Source: Bacteroidales bacterium (GTDB taxonomy: Bacteria > Bacteroidota > Bacteroidia > Bacteroidales > Marinilabiliaceae). From it: 64,000 nt of DNA. Position numbers and translations under genes: made by a program. The notes under the pieces are model-generated. The model made no database searches. It saw only the letters and a program-made list of their open reading frames with translations, and was not told the DNA's origin. The stretch lies in contig SUWW01000013.1 of assembly GCA_015061285.1 (NCBI GenBank), positions 1-64,000 on the forward strand, read 5' to 3'. Of this stretch, positions 6,183-15,726 are shown piece after piece (the stretch's first letter is position 1; every line of letters begins with the position of its first letter).

Positions 6183-9100
6183 TCAATAATTATTATAGAA
6201 GAAATTCCAAAGTACTTCATTTTTCTCATTGGGGGAACCGACTTTCCATTCCCACAAAAAATAATAGCAATTGAATCTGATTTCTTGATAAGTGTCAGTA
6301 GTTGTTACATAACGTCCTAGTTCCCAACCAATACTCCATGCTGCTCCATATATTCCTCCAAACGTAGAAATGACATTAGAAGACTCTTCTGCAATGAATT
6401 GTCTTTCTGAGATTTCTCCATTTCGCCATTGACTAAATGTGTTCAAAGCACTCAATACCCCAAGAAATTTACCAAATCTACTAATTGAAATTTGAGTCTT
6501 TTGGGCAAATTTTATCTTCCCTCCTGTAGTTCCGTTTCCACCCCAAGTTTTCTTGTACAATTTGTAGTTCTTACCCATCCAAGTGCCAAATGTTTTACTA
6601 TAGTATAATTCTCCCACAGCGGCGGTTGCAACTCCTGAACAAAATAAGACATCATTAGCGTTTACATCTTCGCTACTACTTTTTTTAGGCTTTTTCCCAT
6701 AAGCGGTAACCTCAGGAAGCAAAATAGTATTATACAGAAATGACAAATCAGACGTGGCTTGAGCGTTCCCCATTCTTGCCATCGTGCTTGCCCAACCACT
6801 GATAGTTGCTATATCTGCAGAGTAAAGACCCGAAGAAATGAAGTATTCTATTGCAGCGGGATCACTAATCGTGATAGCACTCCATTCGCCATCCTGCGAA
6901 TCATTCATAGGCCTTCTGCTATAACCGCTTCCATAGCCGTAGCTGCTACTATAGCCATAGCGACCATAGTAGCCATTTCTGCCAACACCCCACGCTGCAC
7001 TACCTGCATTGGGCCCAAAATTACCCCCGCCACTATCTCGTTTGCCATCATCAAAACCAAAACCTGCATCATTCATATCTGGTTGATGCCTCATTCCGCT
7101 TGGATCGGTGTACTTCAGCGGGTTATTGAGACAATATGAATAGCGGTTGAAGCTTTGCGGGTTGGTGGCGTTTTGCACGTAGGGGTCGGGCGAGAGGAAG
7201 CGACCAATGACTGGGTCGTACATACGGCCATTCATATCTATGAGGTCGAACTCTGGCCAATGCTCGTGCTGTGTGAAGCCACGGCGGAGGTTGAGTGTGT
7301 TCTTCGATATGGTTTGCAGCCCCCAAGCGTCGTAGGATGCCGAGAATACGGTGTTGCCGCTGGTGTCGTAGGCGCGAACGATGCTGCCGAGATGGTCGGT
7401 TTCGATATGGTAGATGGTGGTTTTGCCGCTTTGCGTGAGGCAGATTGCCACCAAGTCGCCATCGGGGCTATAGATGTAGTTGTAGCCTTGTGTCGTTCCA
7501 TTGGCAATATGACGTTCGTAGCTACCGGCGTAGAGGGTGGTGCGGGTGTTTTTGCCATCGGAGTAGACGGTTTTGCAACGCTGACGGTTTGACCCGTATG
7601 TTATCTCCAATGTGGTAGAGCCTTGAGATATTTTGTAGGCTTTGTTGAATGCGTTGTATTTGACATCGAGAGCAGTTTGACGGATCAACTTATCGACGTT
7701 AGTAACCTGCGTAACGGCGTGGGGTCGTGCCTTGTTGTAGGTGTATGCTCCGACACCCGTTTTGTTGGTGATGTTGCCATTGAGAGCGTAGGAAACAGAA
7801 CGCGTTGTGCCGCTCGTTGTAGCAGCGGTTAGGCGGTCGTAGGCGTCGTAGGTGAATGTTTCTTTGCCAGAGGTCATACCAATGCGAGATGTCATGTTGC
7901 CAGTGGCGTCATTGTAGGTATAAATCATGGCGTGAATCGTAGAGCCTTGCTTTTGAATTGTGGAATTTACCAAACGACCTTGATTAGAAAATATTTTCGT
8001 AGCTGTGAGAGTACCCATAGTTACCGTTCGTTGCTTACCACTATAACTGTTGAGCTCCCACACTTTAGTGCCATTTATGCTAATAGTTGCAATATTACCA
8101 TTTTCATCGTAAGTATATGATTCGGCAACGCCATCGGGAAGCGTTTTTGAGATTATTTGACCTTTGGTATTGTATGTATATATGAATGGGAGTCTTGTGC
8201 CATCTATGGAATATATTTTTTGCGAAAGACGCTTCAAATTGTCGTAGGAGTACAGTATGAACTGATTTCCAGCAGATTCTTGGGACAGTTGCAATGATGA
8301 ATTATAAGAATAATCAATCGTGAATGATCCTATAGATTGTTTTGTCAAGAGACCAGACGCATTGTAAGTATTAGTAGTTACGTTGCCACGAGCATCGGTT
8401 TGCTTTATAACTCTACCCAGAGCATCGTACACGTATGTCGTTGAACCAGCGTCGGGGTCGGTAAGTCGTGTTTGTCGGCCCAGAGCATCATATTCCATTA
8501 TGGTTTTGGGATTGTTCTGTCCATTCATATCGGAATATTCAACACTTATTGGATTCCCGTTAGAAGCATAGGTGAATGTGCTTTTTGTGGATTGGTTCAC
8601 GGAACTTGTCTTCACGCCGCCCCATGCATCGAACGTCTGAATATTCATACCTTGACCAATAAGAGTGGTTGTACGTTGACGGCGAGCGTAAGAGTATGTT
8701 ATAGTTTGTCCATTGCTACTTGCCACTTTGGTGGGTAGACCCAATTCGTTGTAGGTGTATGATGTAGAAGCCGACAAATTACCTATGCTACTTGTGGCGT
8801 TAGCCAAAGTGCCGTAGGTGGCATTGTAGGTTTTTTGGCTCGATATAGCAATATTCTTCTCGCCCTTTGTAGAAGATTCTACTTCGCGGCCAGCATTGTC
8901 GAACCATTTGGTAACAGGAGCAAGCCCAGTAGTAGAAGTGGTTACATAATGGCGTTTTTTGGTAGAGCTGCCCCAACCACGAGTGTAGGTCGTTTTAGTG
9001 GCATCGGGGTGAGTTACAGTAGCGATGTTGCCAATGGCATCGTAGGTATAAGTAGTTTTCAGCATAGCACCGCTTACTCCACTTGAACTTTCTATCAAAC

Positions 9101-12071
9101 GGCCCAAATTGTTATAGGTATAAGTAGCAGTTACTTGATTAGCACTGGACTTCTGAGACGCTACAAATCGGTGAGTAGCATCGTAAGTATTTGTTACAGT
9201 TACGGTTGGAACGCCATCGGCAGAGGTTGTGTGAGTTAGCACATTACCAAAAGTGTCGTAAGAGTAAGTATGATTAATAGGCTTTGTAGATGCATTTTCT
9301 ACAGACTGAGATACAGCACCTGTAGTAGTGTTGTAGGTGTATGTAGTCTTTCGCGTAAATGTATCAGAAGCGTCTGCGTGTTTTTGTGTGAAGAGGATAG
9401 TTTGCGGACGATAAGTACCACCAGCTTTTATGTAGGACTGGTATTCGGTTTGCTTATACATACTGCTACTGCCATATTCAACACGTTGTTTAGTTGGGTA
9501 ACCGTAGGTGGTGTTGTAGGTATTGTTAGTAGTAACAACATCGCCATAGATGTCAGTATTCTTGATGGTAGAAGGGTATGAGAAGTAGCTTTTGGAAGTT
9601 TTGCCAACGAAAGAAATTGTTGTTTCTACATAAGAAGATTTTCCGCCTTGCGTGGTAGTAGCAAGGATTTGGGACGGCTCATAATAAGTAGTATTGAGAG
9701 CTTTTATGGTGGTTTTGCGTTTTACACCAGTCGTAGTATTGTTGGCTTCGACAGATGTAAAGCCCATATATCCCAAACCTTGCATATGAGCGCGCAAACC
9801 TTCGTATTTGTAATTTGATATATACGTATTACCAGCGACAATCTCCTTTACTTGACTAACGACGCGCAACGGAACGGTAATGTCGGCTAAGGGGTAAGAG
9901 CTGTTAGCGCCTTTGGTGTAGACGTTTTTATCGCTAAGAGTAGAGTAAGAGATTTGTATTTGACAGCCATTTACTGCTTCGGTGATGGTTAGTAGACGGT
10001 TGGATTGAGTGCTTGCAGTTTTGTCATAGCAATAAGCATTTGAAGGTTCTATTTTTCCACCACCCTCAAGTAAATCGTCACATTGAGCAATAATTTCTTC
10101 ATACCCATCGCCATCGAAATCGGCATACAGAACATCACCAACACTATAGTTGGATAAACATGTTTTTTTGATTGTGAATTTTGAGCCAGATGAAATTAAC
10201 CAAAATCGATTGTAACTCGCGGGCTCTGTGTTGATCTTTTTGATTTGTGCATCTTGTAAAGATATTTGTTTCATACCAGTCAACACTTCCAATAGGAGAT
10301 CGTCTTTGCCATCGTTATTGATGTCTATCACTTTGCATAGAGGAGGCATCGTTGACGGCGAGATAATATCGTTTATAGGCTCAGTCGAATTGTAGACTTC
10401 GCTTTTAGTAAATGTACCATTGCCATTATTCGAAGCGATGCTGAATTTGTACGAGAGTACTACACCACCCGACATTGATTTAGAACCAGAATTATCAATT
10501 AACAGAACATCTAATAAACCATCACCATTGAAATCACCATACTCAATAATATCGTTTTTGATGTTATTTCCTGTGGTTTTGTTATTGTCGGAGAAAGGGA
10601 ATGTAGTAGAGCTTACGCCATTGTTCCAAAATATAGTGTAGCCACTACTGCCAGCTACAAGCAAATCGATCATTCCGTCGCCATCGAAATCGGCAGTTTT
10701 TACGGTTTGTGTACTTGTGGGTAACGACAGCTGTGCGGAAAGAACTTGCGACAGACCTTGACTATCGTATTGCAATAATTTACATTGTGTTGCCCCACTT
10801 GCCTTTTCTTTCAAATACAGCAAACCAGATTTTCCATTGTTGTAGAATTCTCCTGCGTCAAACAACATTTTGTCTTTGCCGACATTGAACGTGTATACAC
10901 CTGAACTACAATTATTAATAGTTTCAGAAGCTGAATTGTTTGAAACTAATATCAAATCTGCAACACCATCGCCATTCACATCTGCTGCTGCGGAAGCCGT
11001 TTTGCTTAGGTTGGAACTATTTACATTGATGCTCTTGCTACTACTGAACGATATGTTGCCGTTGCTCTGTTGCGCGTAATACAACGAGACAGAATTGGAC
11101 GATACCTTCACTATATCGCTCAAACCATCGCCATTTATATCAAACGAAAGTGCATCAAAAAAAGATGGCGCATAGCTCACCTTCTTCGCCGAAAATTCTT
11201 GTGAGCTATTGTCCCAAGAGAACGTAATAGGCGGCAACATTGTAGCGCCATATTGCTCCGTAACATTGGTTAGTTTTGAGTAGTGATTAGTATTGTTGTA
11301 CCTCAATGTGTATGTATTACGCAGAGTACTATTAGTCCTCATTTCAATGGAGCACAGACGCTTTTTCATTTCGCATTTTGTGCCCTTGATATAGAATGGT
11401 TCTACGTCGGATCTATCTTCGTAAATGAACGTCACAGTATTAGTTAATCCACTTGAAGCCTTACTATTAGTGCCGTAAGTTATTTTAGACAAATAGAGAT
11501 AATTGTTGTCGGCCGTATAAGAATAGGTCATGGTGTTGCCATAAGAATCTTCTATCTTATTCAAATACCATGCGTAAGTTTTGCCGCCAGCAATAGCACG
11601 CGAATCGGAGGTTTGTCCGTAATAGGCAGTATTGCCATTTTGGTATTTTACCACAAAGCCCTGCTCATTTTTCGTAACTATGTCAAATGGGGCATCGGAT
11701 GGCGTATATGTATTGGCTGACATAGTAATAAGTCTAATTCCATCGAGTGCGTATGCATCCGAAGAGTCATATTTTATACCTCGCGCCACTCCATCATAAT
11801 AAACATCTTTAGCCGTTCGCGTAATAGCCGATGATGCAGCTATCGAGAATCCTAAGCCGCAAACGCCATTGCCACTCTGACTATTATAGGTCAGTGCTAC
11901 ATTGGGCTGCATACCGTTTATGCCTTGAGGAACGTCGATAGGTATGGTATAAGTTGCTGCACCCATGTCGTTCACCGCAAACGAGCCGCCCATTGAACCT
12001 ACAGCAACGCTCTGTGCGAACGTGCAGTAAAGAGGGAAACATAGCGCAAGCGCTAAAGCAAAGATTTTCAT
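6183..12071 (-). CDS. Giant secreted SpvB/FG-GAP/Rhs-repeat protein with polymorphic tip
   Basis: The 1962-residue protein has a Sec signal peptide (MKIFALALALCFPLYCTFAQ). Next comes an SpvB/TcdB-like N-terminal domain (IPIDVPQGINGMQPNVALTY, residues 42-61). FG-GAP-type calcium-loop repeats follow at about residues 310-655 (DINGDGLSDIV, DFDGDGMIDLLV, DFNGDGLLDVLLI and others), then YD repeats at about 880-1600, an Rhs-associated core at about 1605-1660 ([28 protein letters not shown]), and a variable tip of about 300 residues. This order matches TcB/TcC-like shells, where the YD repeats form a hollow cage and the core marks the tip cleavage point. The tip has hydrophobic Gly/Ala-rich segments (STFGGIYGAAWSIGWELG) with no catalytic motif I know, so membrane damage or simple surface display are both possible. 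It follows the T9SS protein by 29 bp and is followed by membrane and displaced-tip genes. It has no T9SS tail of its own. Confidence 0.93.
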   Translation of the reverse strand: MKIFALALALCFPLYCTFAQSVAVGSMGGSFAVNDMGAATYTIPIDVPQGINGMQPNVALTYNSQSGNGVCGLGFSIAASSAITRTAKDVYYDGVARGIKYDSSDAYALDGIRLITMSANTYTPSDAPFDIVTKNEQGFVVKYQNGNTAYYGQTSDSRAIAGGKTYAWYLNKIEDSYGNTMTYSYTADNNYLYLSKITYGTNSKASSGLTNTVTFIYEDRSDVEPFYIKGTKCEMKKRLCSIEMRTNSTLRNTYTLRYNNTNHYSKLTNVTEQYGATMLPPITFSWDNSSQEFSAKKVSYAPSFFDALSFDINGDGLSDIVKVSSNSVSLYYAQQSNGNISFSSSKSINVNSSNLSKTASAAADVNGDGVADLILVSNNSASETINNCSSGVYTFNVGKDKMLFDAGEFYNNGKSGLLYLKEKASGATQCKLLQYDSQGLSQVLSAQLSLPTSTQTVKTADFDGDGMIDLLVAGSSGYTIFWNNGVSSTTFPFSDNNKTTGNNIKNDIIEYGDFNGDGLLDVLLIDNSGSKSMSGGVVLSYKFSIASNNGNGTFTKSEVYNSTEPINDIISPSTMPPLCKVIDINNDGKDDLLLEVLTGMKQISLQDAQIKKINTEPASYNRFWLISSGSKFTIKKTCLSNYSVGDVLYADFDGDGYEEIIAQCDDLLEGGGKIEPSNAYCYDKTASTQSNRLLTITEAVNGCQIQISYSTLSDKNVYTKGANSSYPLADITVPLRVVSQVKEIVAGNTYISNYKYEGLRAHMQGLGYMGFTSVEANNTTTGVKRKTTIKALNTTYYEPSQILATTTQGGKSSYVETTISFVGKTSKSYFSYPSTIKNTDIYGDVVTTNNTYNTTYGYPTKQRVEYGSSSMYKQTEYQSYIKAGGTYRPQTILFTQKHADASDTFTRKTTYTYNTTTGAVSQSVENASTKPINHTYSYDTFGNVLTHTTSADGVPTVTVTNTYDATHRFVASQKSSANQVTATYTYNNLGRLIESSSGVSGAMLKTTYTYDAIGNIATVTHPDATKTTYTRGWGSSTKKRHYVTTSTTGLAPVTKWFDNAGREVESSTKGEKNIAISSQKTYNATYGTLANATSSIGNLSASTSYTYNELGLPTKVASSNGQTITYSYARRQRTTTLIGQGMNIQTFDAWGGVKTSSVNQSTKSTFTYASNGNPISVEYSDMNGQNNPKTIMEYDALGRQTRLTDPDAGSTTYVYDALGRVIKQTDARGNVTTNTYNASGLLTKQSIGSFTIDYSYNSSLQLSQESAGNQFILYSYDNLKRLSQKIYSIDGTRLPFIYTYNTKGQIISKTLPDGVAESYTYDENGNIATISINGTKVWELNSYSGKQRTVTMGTLTATKIFSNQGRLVNSTIQKQGSTIHAMIYTYNDATGNMTSRIGMTSGKETFTYDAYDRLTAATTSGTTRSVSYALNGNITNKTGVGAYTYNKARPHAVTQVTNVDKLIRQTALDVKYNAFNKAYKISQGSTTLEITYGSNRQRCKTVYSDGKNTRTTLYAGSYERHIANGTTQGYNYIYSPDGDLVAICLTQSGKTTIYHIETDHLGSIVRAYDTSGNTVFSASYDAWGLQTISKNTLNLRRGFTQHEHWPEFDLIDMNGRMYDPVIGRFLSPDPYVQNATNPQSFNRYSYCLNNPLKYTDPSGMRHQPDMNDAGFGFDDGKRDSGGGNFGPNAGSAAWGVGRNGYYGRYGYSSSYGYGSGYSRRPMNDSQDGEWSAITISDPAAIEYFISSGLYSADIATISGWASTMARMGNAQATSDLSFLYNTILLPEVTAYGKKPKKSSSEDVNANDVLFCSGVATAAVGELYYSKTFGTWMGKNYKLYKKTWGGNGTTGGKIKFAQKTQISISRFGKFLGVLSALNTFSQWRNGEISERQFIAEESSNVISTFGGIYGAAWSIGWELGRYVTTTDTYQEIRFNCYYFLWEWKVGSPNEKNEVLWNFFYNNY

Positions 12072-12100
12072 AAAATGAGATTTTGGTATTTATAATGGGG

Positions 12101-12523
12101 TTATTTCTTTAGGATTTTCCATGTAGAGACTTCTCCGTTAATCGTTAGCCGCATTAGGTAGATGCCGTTGGGTTGTGGCGATAGATCAATGTCGTTTTCA
12201 TGCTCGGCTTTGGGCAGATATGCAATGCGTTTGCCTTGCGTGTCGTAGACTTCTATTGCGCCTTGCAATTCGTCTACTCCTTGCAGCACCACTTTCAGAT
12301 GCCCATGAGTTGGATTAGGGTAGATGCGCACTTGCACCTCGCCAAGTTGCTCTTCAGAAAAATCTTCTTGCACACTGGCTACAGAGAGACTCTTGTTAGT
12401 CTTCTCAAGCACAATTTGTCGTGTAACGCGGTTGCCGCAAGCGTCGTAGCCATATTCTATGGTTTGGGCAGATGCCGCAATGGATACTATTGCTAATACA
12501 AAAGCTAAGATGACTGGTTTCAT
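12101..12523 (-). CDS. Small T9SS-sorted protein with one YD motif, partner of the Rhs protein
   Basis: The 140-residue protein has a signal peptide (MKPVILAFVLAIVSIAASAQ), then immediately a single YD-repeat-like motif (YGYDACGNRVTR), an acidic linker, and a C-terminal sorting domain of the type IX system at about residues 67-140. The domain is marked by VRIYPNPTHGHLKV, the central IEVYDTQGKRI, NGIYLMRLTINGE and the final WKILKK. Such domains are cut off at the cell surface while the cargo is anchored or released. The gene is first in the operon, 29 bp upstream of the giant Rhs gene, whose own C-terminus is occupied by the tip. A role as a surface adaptor or helper for Rhs export is a reasonable guess but unproven. 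Confidence 0.85.
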   Translation of the reverse strand: MKPVILAFVLAIVSIAASAQTIEYGYDACGNRVTRQIVLEKTNKSLSVASVQEDFSEEQLGEVQVRIYPNPTHGHLKVVLQGVDELQGAIEVYDTQGKRIAYLPKAEHENDIDLSPQPNGIYLMRLTINGEVSTWKILKK

Positions 12524-12547
12524 ATGTTGAGGAGTGGTAAAACATTA

Positions 12548-12579
12548 CAAGTATATATCCATATTTTCACAAAAGCAAA
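12548..12579 (-). promoter_or_regulatory. Possible promoter of the Rhs operon
   Basis: On the minus strand TTTG (12579-12576) is followed after 20 bp by TATACTTG (12555-12548), one mismatch from the Bacteroidota -7 consensus TAnnTTTG. The start codon at 12523 lies about 25 bp downstream. Found by motif only. Confidence 0.35.
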
Positions 12580-12859
12580 CTAAAATTAACTAATATTTAC
12601 AACCGCGCGAGGCTATTTTCCCCATTCGACGCGGACTCTACTACGCTACAGAAAGAGGCAAGGCTCCTATCTACAAAGAAATAACAATGCGAATAGATTG
12701 TCCAAGCGGCTATCTGACTCAACGTCATTTAGTCGCTTTTTTCTTCTCGTCAGCTGTCTATCTTAGATGCTGCCAATTGGCAATGCGTCATACACCATAA
12801 ACAAGAAAGAACCATGAGATTTCAGTAAAAAACTTATATCTATTTAGTATAGATAGAGT

Positions 12860-12867
12860 TACTTTTG
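12860..12867 (+). promoter_or_regulatory. Possible -7 box for the gldA-like gene, inside a palindrome
   Basis: TACTTTTG matches the Bacteroidota -7 consensus TAnnTTTG exactly and would give a leader of roughly 15-20 nt before the ATG at 12893. No good -33 TTTG is seen at the right distance. The box overlaps a perfect 14-bp palindrome, TTTTGCCGGCAAAA (12863-12876), which could be a regulator site. Confidence 0.35.
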
Positions 12868-12892
12868 CCGGCAAAATGCAAATACACTATAG

Positions 12893-13804
12893 ATGTCGGT
12901 AATAGTAGATGGTATAAGCAAAACTTTCGGACAGCAAAAGGCACTCGACAACGTCTCTTTCTCAATAGATAAGGGAGAGGTTGTGGGGTTTCTTGGTCCC
13001 AATGGAGCAGGCAAATCTACCATGATGAAGATTGCCACAGGATACCTAACACCCGATAGCGGTAAGGTAGAGATATGCGGCATCGATGTGGCTACTGGCG
13101 GCAAAGAAGTTCGCCGACTGATAGGCTATCTGCCAGAGCACAATCCTCTTTATCTGAGTATGTACGTGCGCGAATACCTCTCTATCATTGCTGGTATGTA
13201 CGACGTCGTCAATGTGGCAGCCCGTGTCGACGACATGATAGACCTCACAGGTTTAGGTCGCGAGGCGCACAAACGCATTGGAGCACTCTCAAAGGGCTAC
13301 CGTCAGCGTGTGGGCATTGCTCAAGCGCTGATTGGCAATCCTGAAGTTGTCATTCTCGATGAACCAACCACTGGTCTTGATCCAAATCAGATCGTAGAAA
13401 TTCGCGAACTCATTCGCAACGTTGGTCACGAGCACACTCTTATGCTTTCAACTCATATCATGCAAGAGGTTGAAGCCGTATGCGATAGCGTAATTATCAT
13501 CGACCGAGGCAAGATAAAAGCTCAAGGCAAAACTGCCGAAATAGCCATCAAAGCTCGCGGTGGCGAAACTATCGAGGTAGAATTCAACTCCGACATAAAC
13601 ACCAACATGCTATGCGAAGCAGTTGAAGCTCAAGACATAGAGTCCATTGGAAATCATACCTACAAAATAACGCACAACGGTCAGCGCGACATCAGAGCTG
13701 ACGTTTTCAAATTTGCTGTTTCGAATAATTACACAATGCTGGGCATGAGATTATTAAACAGCGACATGGAGACACTCTTTCACGAAGTGACAAAAGAGGA
13801 GTAA
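12893..13804 (+). CDS. gldA: ABC transporter ATP-binding protein, GldA type
   Basis: The 303-residue cytoplasmic ATPase has all ABC motifs: Walker A GPNGAGKST (residues 35-43), a Q-loop region near YLPEHNPL, the signature LSKGYRQRVG, Walker B VVILDEPT, and a switch His in LSTHIMQEVEA. The C-terminal 80 residues are the usual extension of this group. The closest match by my reading is the gliding-motility-associated ATPase GldA, which works with permease GldFG. No permease gene lies next to it, so it may serve an export system encoded elsewhere, and most Bacteroidales with this gene do not glide. It is followed after 46 bp by korA on the same strand, so the three genes may be one transcript. 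Confidence 0.8.
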   Translation: MSVIVDGISKTFGQQKALDNVSFSIDKGEVVGFLGPNGAGKSTMMKIATGYLTPDSGKVEICGIDVATGGKEVRRLIGYLPEHNPLYLSMYVREYLSIIAGMYDVVNVAARVDDMIDLTGLGREAHKRIGALSKGYRQRVGIAQALIGNPEVVILDEPTTGLDPNQIVEIRELIRNVGHEHTLMLSTHIMQEVEAVCDSVIIIDRGKIKAQGKTAEIAIKARGGETIEVEFNSDINTNMLCEAVEAQDIESIGNHTYKITHNGQRDIRADVFKFAVSNNYTMLGMRLLNSDMETLFHEVTKEE

Positions 13805-13850
13805 AAGAGTATAGTTGTATATAGAACGAATAAAAATCAATATAAACGAT

Positions 13851-15689
13851 ATGGCAGAGAAATTAGAAGTAAAAGAACTCGACAGTGTAGCCGTAAGATT
13901 TAGCGGCGACTCTGGCGATGGCATGCAGTTGGCAGGCAACATCTTCTCCACGGTGTCGGCTACTGTAGGCAACGACATTTGTACATTCCCCGACTATCCA
14001 GCCGACATTCGCGCTCCACAGGGCTCGCTGACAGGCGTTTCGGGCTATCAGGTTCACATTGGTAGCAATAAAGTCTACACTCCAGGCGACAAATGCGACG
14101 TGCTTGTAGCTATGAATGCTGCTGCACTAAAGACTCAGTATAAGTATGCAAAAAGCACCGCTTGCATCATCGTAGATACCGACGCACTGAAAGAGAGCGA
14201 TTTGCAAAAGGCCGAATTCAAAACCCTCGACCCTATTGCCGAATTGGGCATCAAAAACGATGTCATAGCGTGTCCTATTACCACTATGGTTAAGGATTGC
14301 CTTGCCGACAGCGGAATGGACGTGAAATCTATTTTGAAATGCCGCAACATGTTTGCTCTTGGCCTCGTTTGCTGGCTTTTCAACCGCGACCTCAACATAG
14401 TAGCCAACATGTTGAAGGAAAAATTCGCCAAGAAACCTGGCGTGGCTGAAGCCAACATCAAAGTGATCCAAGCTGGCTACGACTACGGTGCCAACACTCA
14501 CGCTTCTGTAGCCCATACATATAAAATCGTATCTAAAGAGGTTAAGCCAGGTCGCTATATGGATATTATGGGCAACAAGGCTACTGCATACGGTCTTATA
14601 GCTGCTGCCGAGAAAGCTGGCTTGAAGCTCTATCTTGGTTCATATCCTATCACACCTGCCACCGACGTTCTTCACGAACTCTCTAAGCACAAATCGCTTG
14701 GCGTCATCACCGTTCAGTGCGAAGACGAGATTGCTGGTTGCGCTTCGGCTGTGGGTGCCTCGTTTGGCGGTGCTCTTGCCGTAACTTCAACCTCAGGTCC
14801 TGGCATCTGCTTGAAGTCAGAGGCTATGAACTTGGCAGTAATTATGGAACTTCCACTCGTAGTTCTCGACGTTCAACGTGGTGGCCCTGCTACGGGTCTT
14901 CCTACCAAATCGGAGCAGACCGACCTTTTGCAGTGTCTCTTCGGCCGTAACGGCGAATCGCCAATGCCTGTTATTGCAGCTACTTCGCCTACCGACTGCT
15001 TCGATGCTGCATATAAGGCTTGCAAGATAGCCCTCGAGCACATGACACCTGTTGTGCTTATGACCGATGCATTCATTGCTAATGGTTCTGGTGCACTCAA
15101 ATTGCCTAATCTCGCTGATTATCCTGCTATCAATCCACCATACGTACCAGAGAAACTCAAAGGCGAATGGACACCTTATATGCGCAACGAGCAAGGCGTT
15201 CGCTATTGGGCCATTCCTGGTCGTGAAGGCTTCACGCACATCCTTGGTGGCCTCGAAAAAGACAACAAGACAGGCGCCATATCTACAAACCCTGAAAACC
15301 ACGACCTTATGACGCATCTTCGTCAGGAGAAGATTGACAAAATCGAAGTTCCCGACGTTGAAGTCATTGGCGATGCAGACGATGCTCAACTCCTTATCGT
15401 TGGTTTTGGTGGCACCTATGGTCACCTACATGCTGCTATGGACGAGATGCGTGCTGCAGGCAAGAAGGTAGCTTTGGCACACTTCAAGTTTATAAATCCG
15501 TTGCCTAAGAACACCGCCTCTGTACTCAAGAAATATCCTAAAGTTGTTGTCGCTGAGCAGAATATGGGTCAGTTCGCAGGCTATCTACGTATGAAAGTGG
15601 ATGGCTTCGTACCAGCACAATTCAACCAAGTAAAAGGTCAGCCGTTTGTAGTTGCAGAACTTGTTGAAGCATTCAACAAGTTGCTATAA
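13851..15689 (+). CDS. korA: 2-oxoacid:ferredoxin oxidoreductase, alpha subunit with fused gamma domain
   Basis: The product of 612 residues joins an N-terminal gamma domain (about 1-190, starting VRFSGDSGDGMQLAGNIFST) to the alpha subunit. The alpha part holds the pyrimidine-binding domain from about residue 240 (GNKATAYGLIAAAEKAGLKL, SYPITPATDVLHEL) and a typical VQRGGPATGLPTKSEQ loop. With KorB it oxidatively decarboxylates a 2-oxoacid, most likely 2-oxoglutarate, to the acyl-CoA while reducing ferredoxin, or runs in reverse for carbon fixation into the incomplete TCA branch. A frame opening at 13815 adds 12 residues that do not fit the family; the ATG at 13851 (MAEKLEVKEL) is preferred. 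It is followed 37 bp later by korB. Substrate choice between 2-oxoglutarate and other 2-oxoacids is from family resemblance only. Confidence 0.9.
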   Translation: MAEKLEVKELDSVAVRFSGDSGDGMQLAGNIFSTVSATVGNDICTFPDYPADIRAPQGSLTGVSGYQVHIGSNKVYTPGDKCDVLVAMNAAALKTQYKYAKSTACIIVDTDALKESDLQKAEFKTLDPIAELGIKNDVIACPITTMVKDCLADSGMDVKSILKCRNMFALGLVCWLFNRDLNIVANMLKEKFAKKPGVAEANIKVIQAGYDYGANTHASVAHTYKIVSKEVKPGRYMDIMGNKATAYGLIAAAEKAGLKLYLGSYPITPATDVLHELSKHKSLGVITVQCEDEIAGCASAVGASFGGALAVTSTSGPGICLKSEAMNLAVIMELPLVVLDVQRGGPATGLPTKSEQTDLLQCLFGRNGESPMPVIAATSPTDCFDAAYKACKIALEHMTPVVLMTDAFIANGSGALKLPNLADYPAINPPYVPEKLKGEWTPYMRNEQGVRYWAIPGREGFTHILGGLEKDNKTGAISTNPENHDLMTHLRQEKIDKIEVPDVEVIGDADDAQLLIVGFGGTYGHLHAAMDEMRAAGKKVALAHFKFINPLPKNTASVLKKYPKVVVAEQNMGQFAGYLRMKVDGFVPAQFNQVKGQPFVVAELVEAFNKLL

Positions 15690-15726
15690 GAGAATGGTTT
15701 GTAGTATAAAAGAAAAAAACAGAACA

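Larger units (their letters stand above)
12524..12892. other. Divergent promoter region between the Rhs operon and gldA
   Basis: This 369-bp interval separates the divergent Rhs operon (minus) and the ABC ATPase gene (plus). It should hold both promoters (see 12548-12579 and 12860-12867). The middle part, 12600-12840, holds no convincing gene, repeat or hairpin. Confidence 0.6.

Noticed and set aside
13815-13850. Extended start of korA
   Set aside because: The 12 extra residues do not fit the family, and the ATG at 13851 gives the usual N-terminus.
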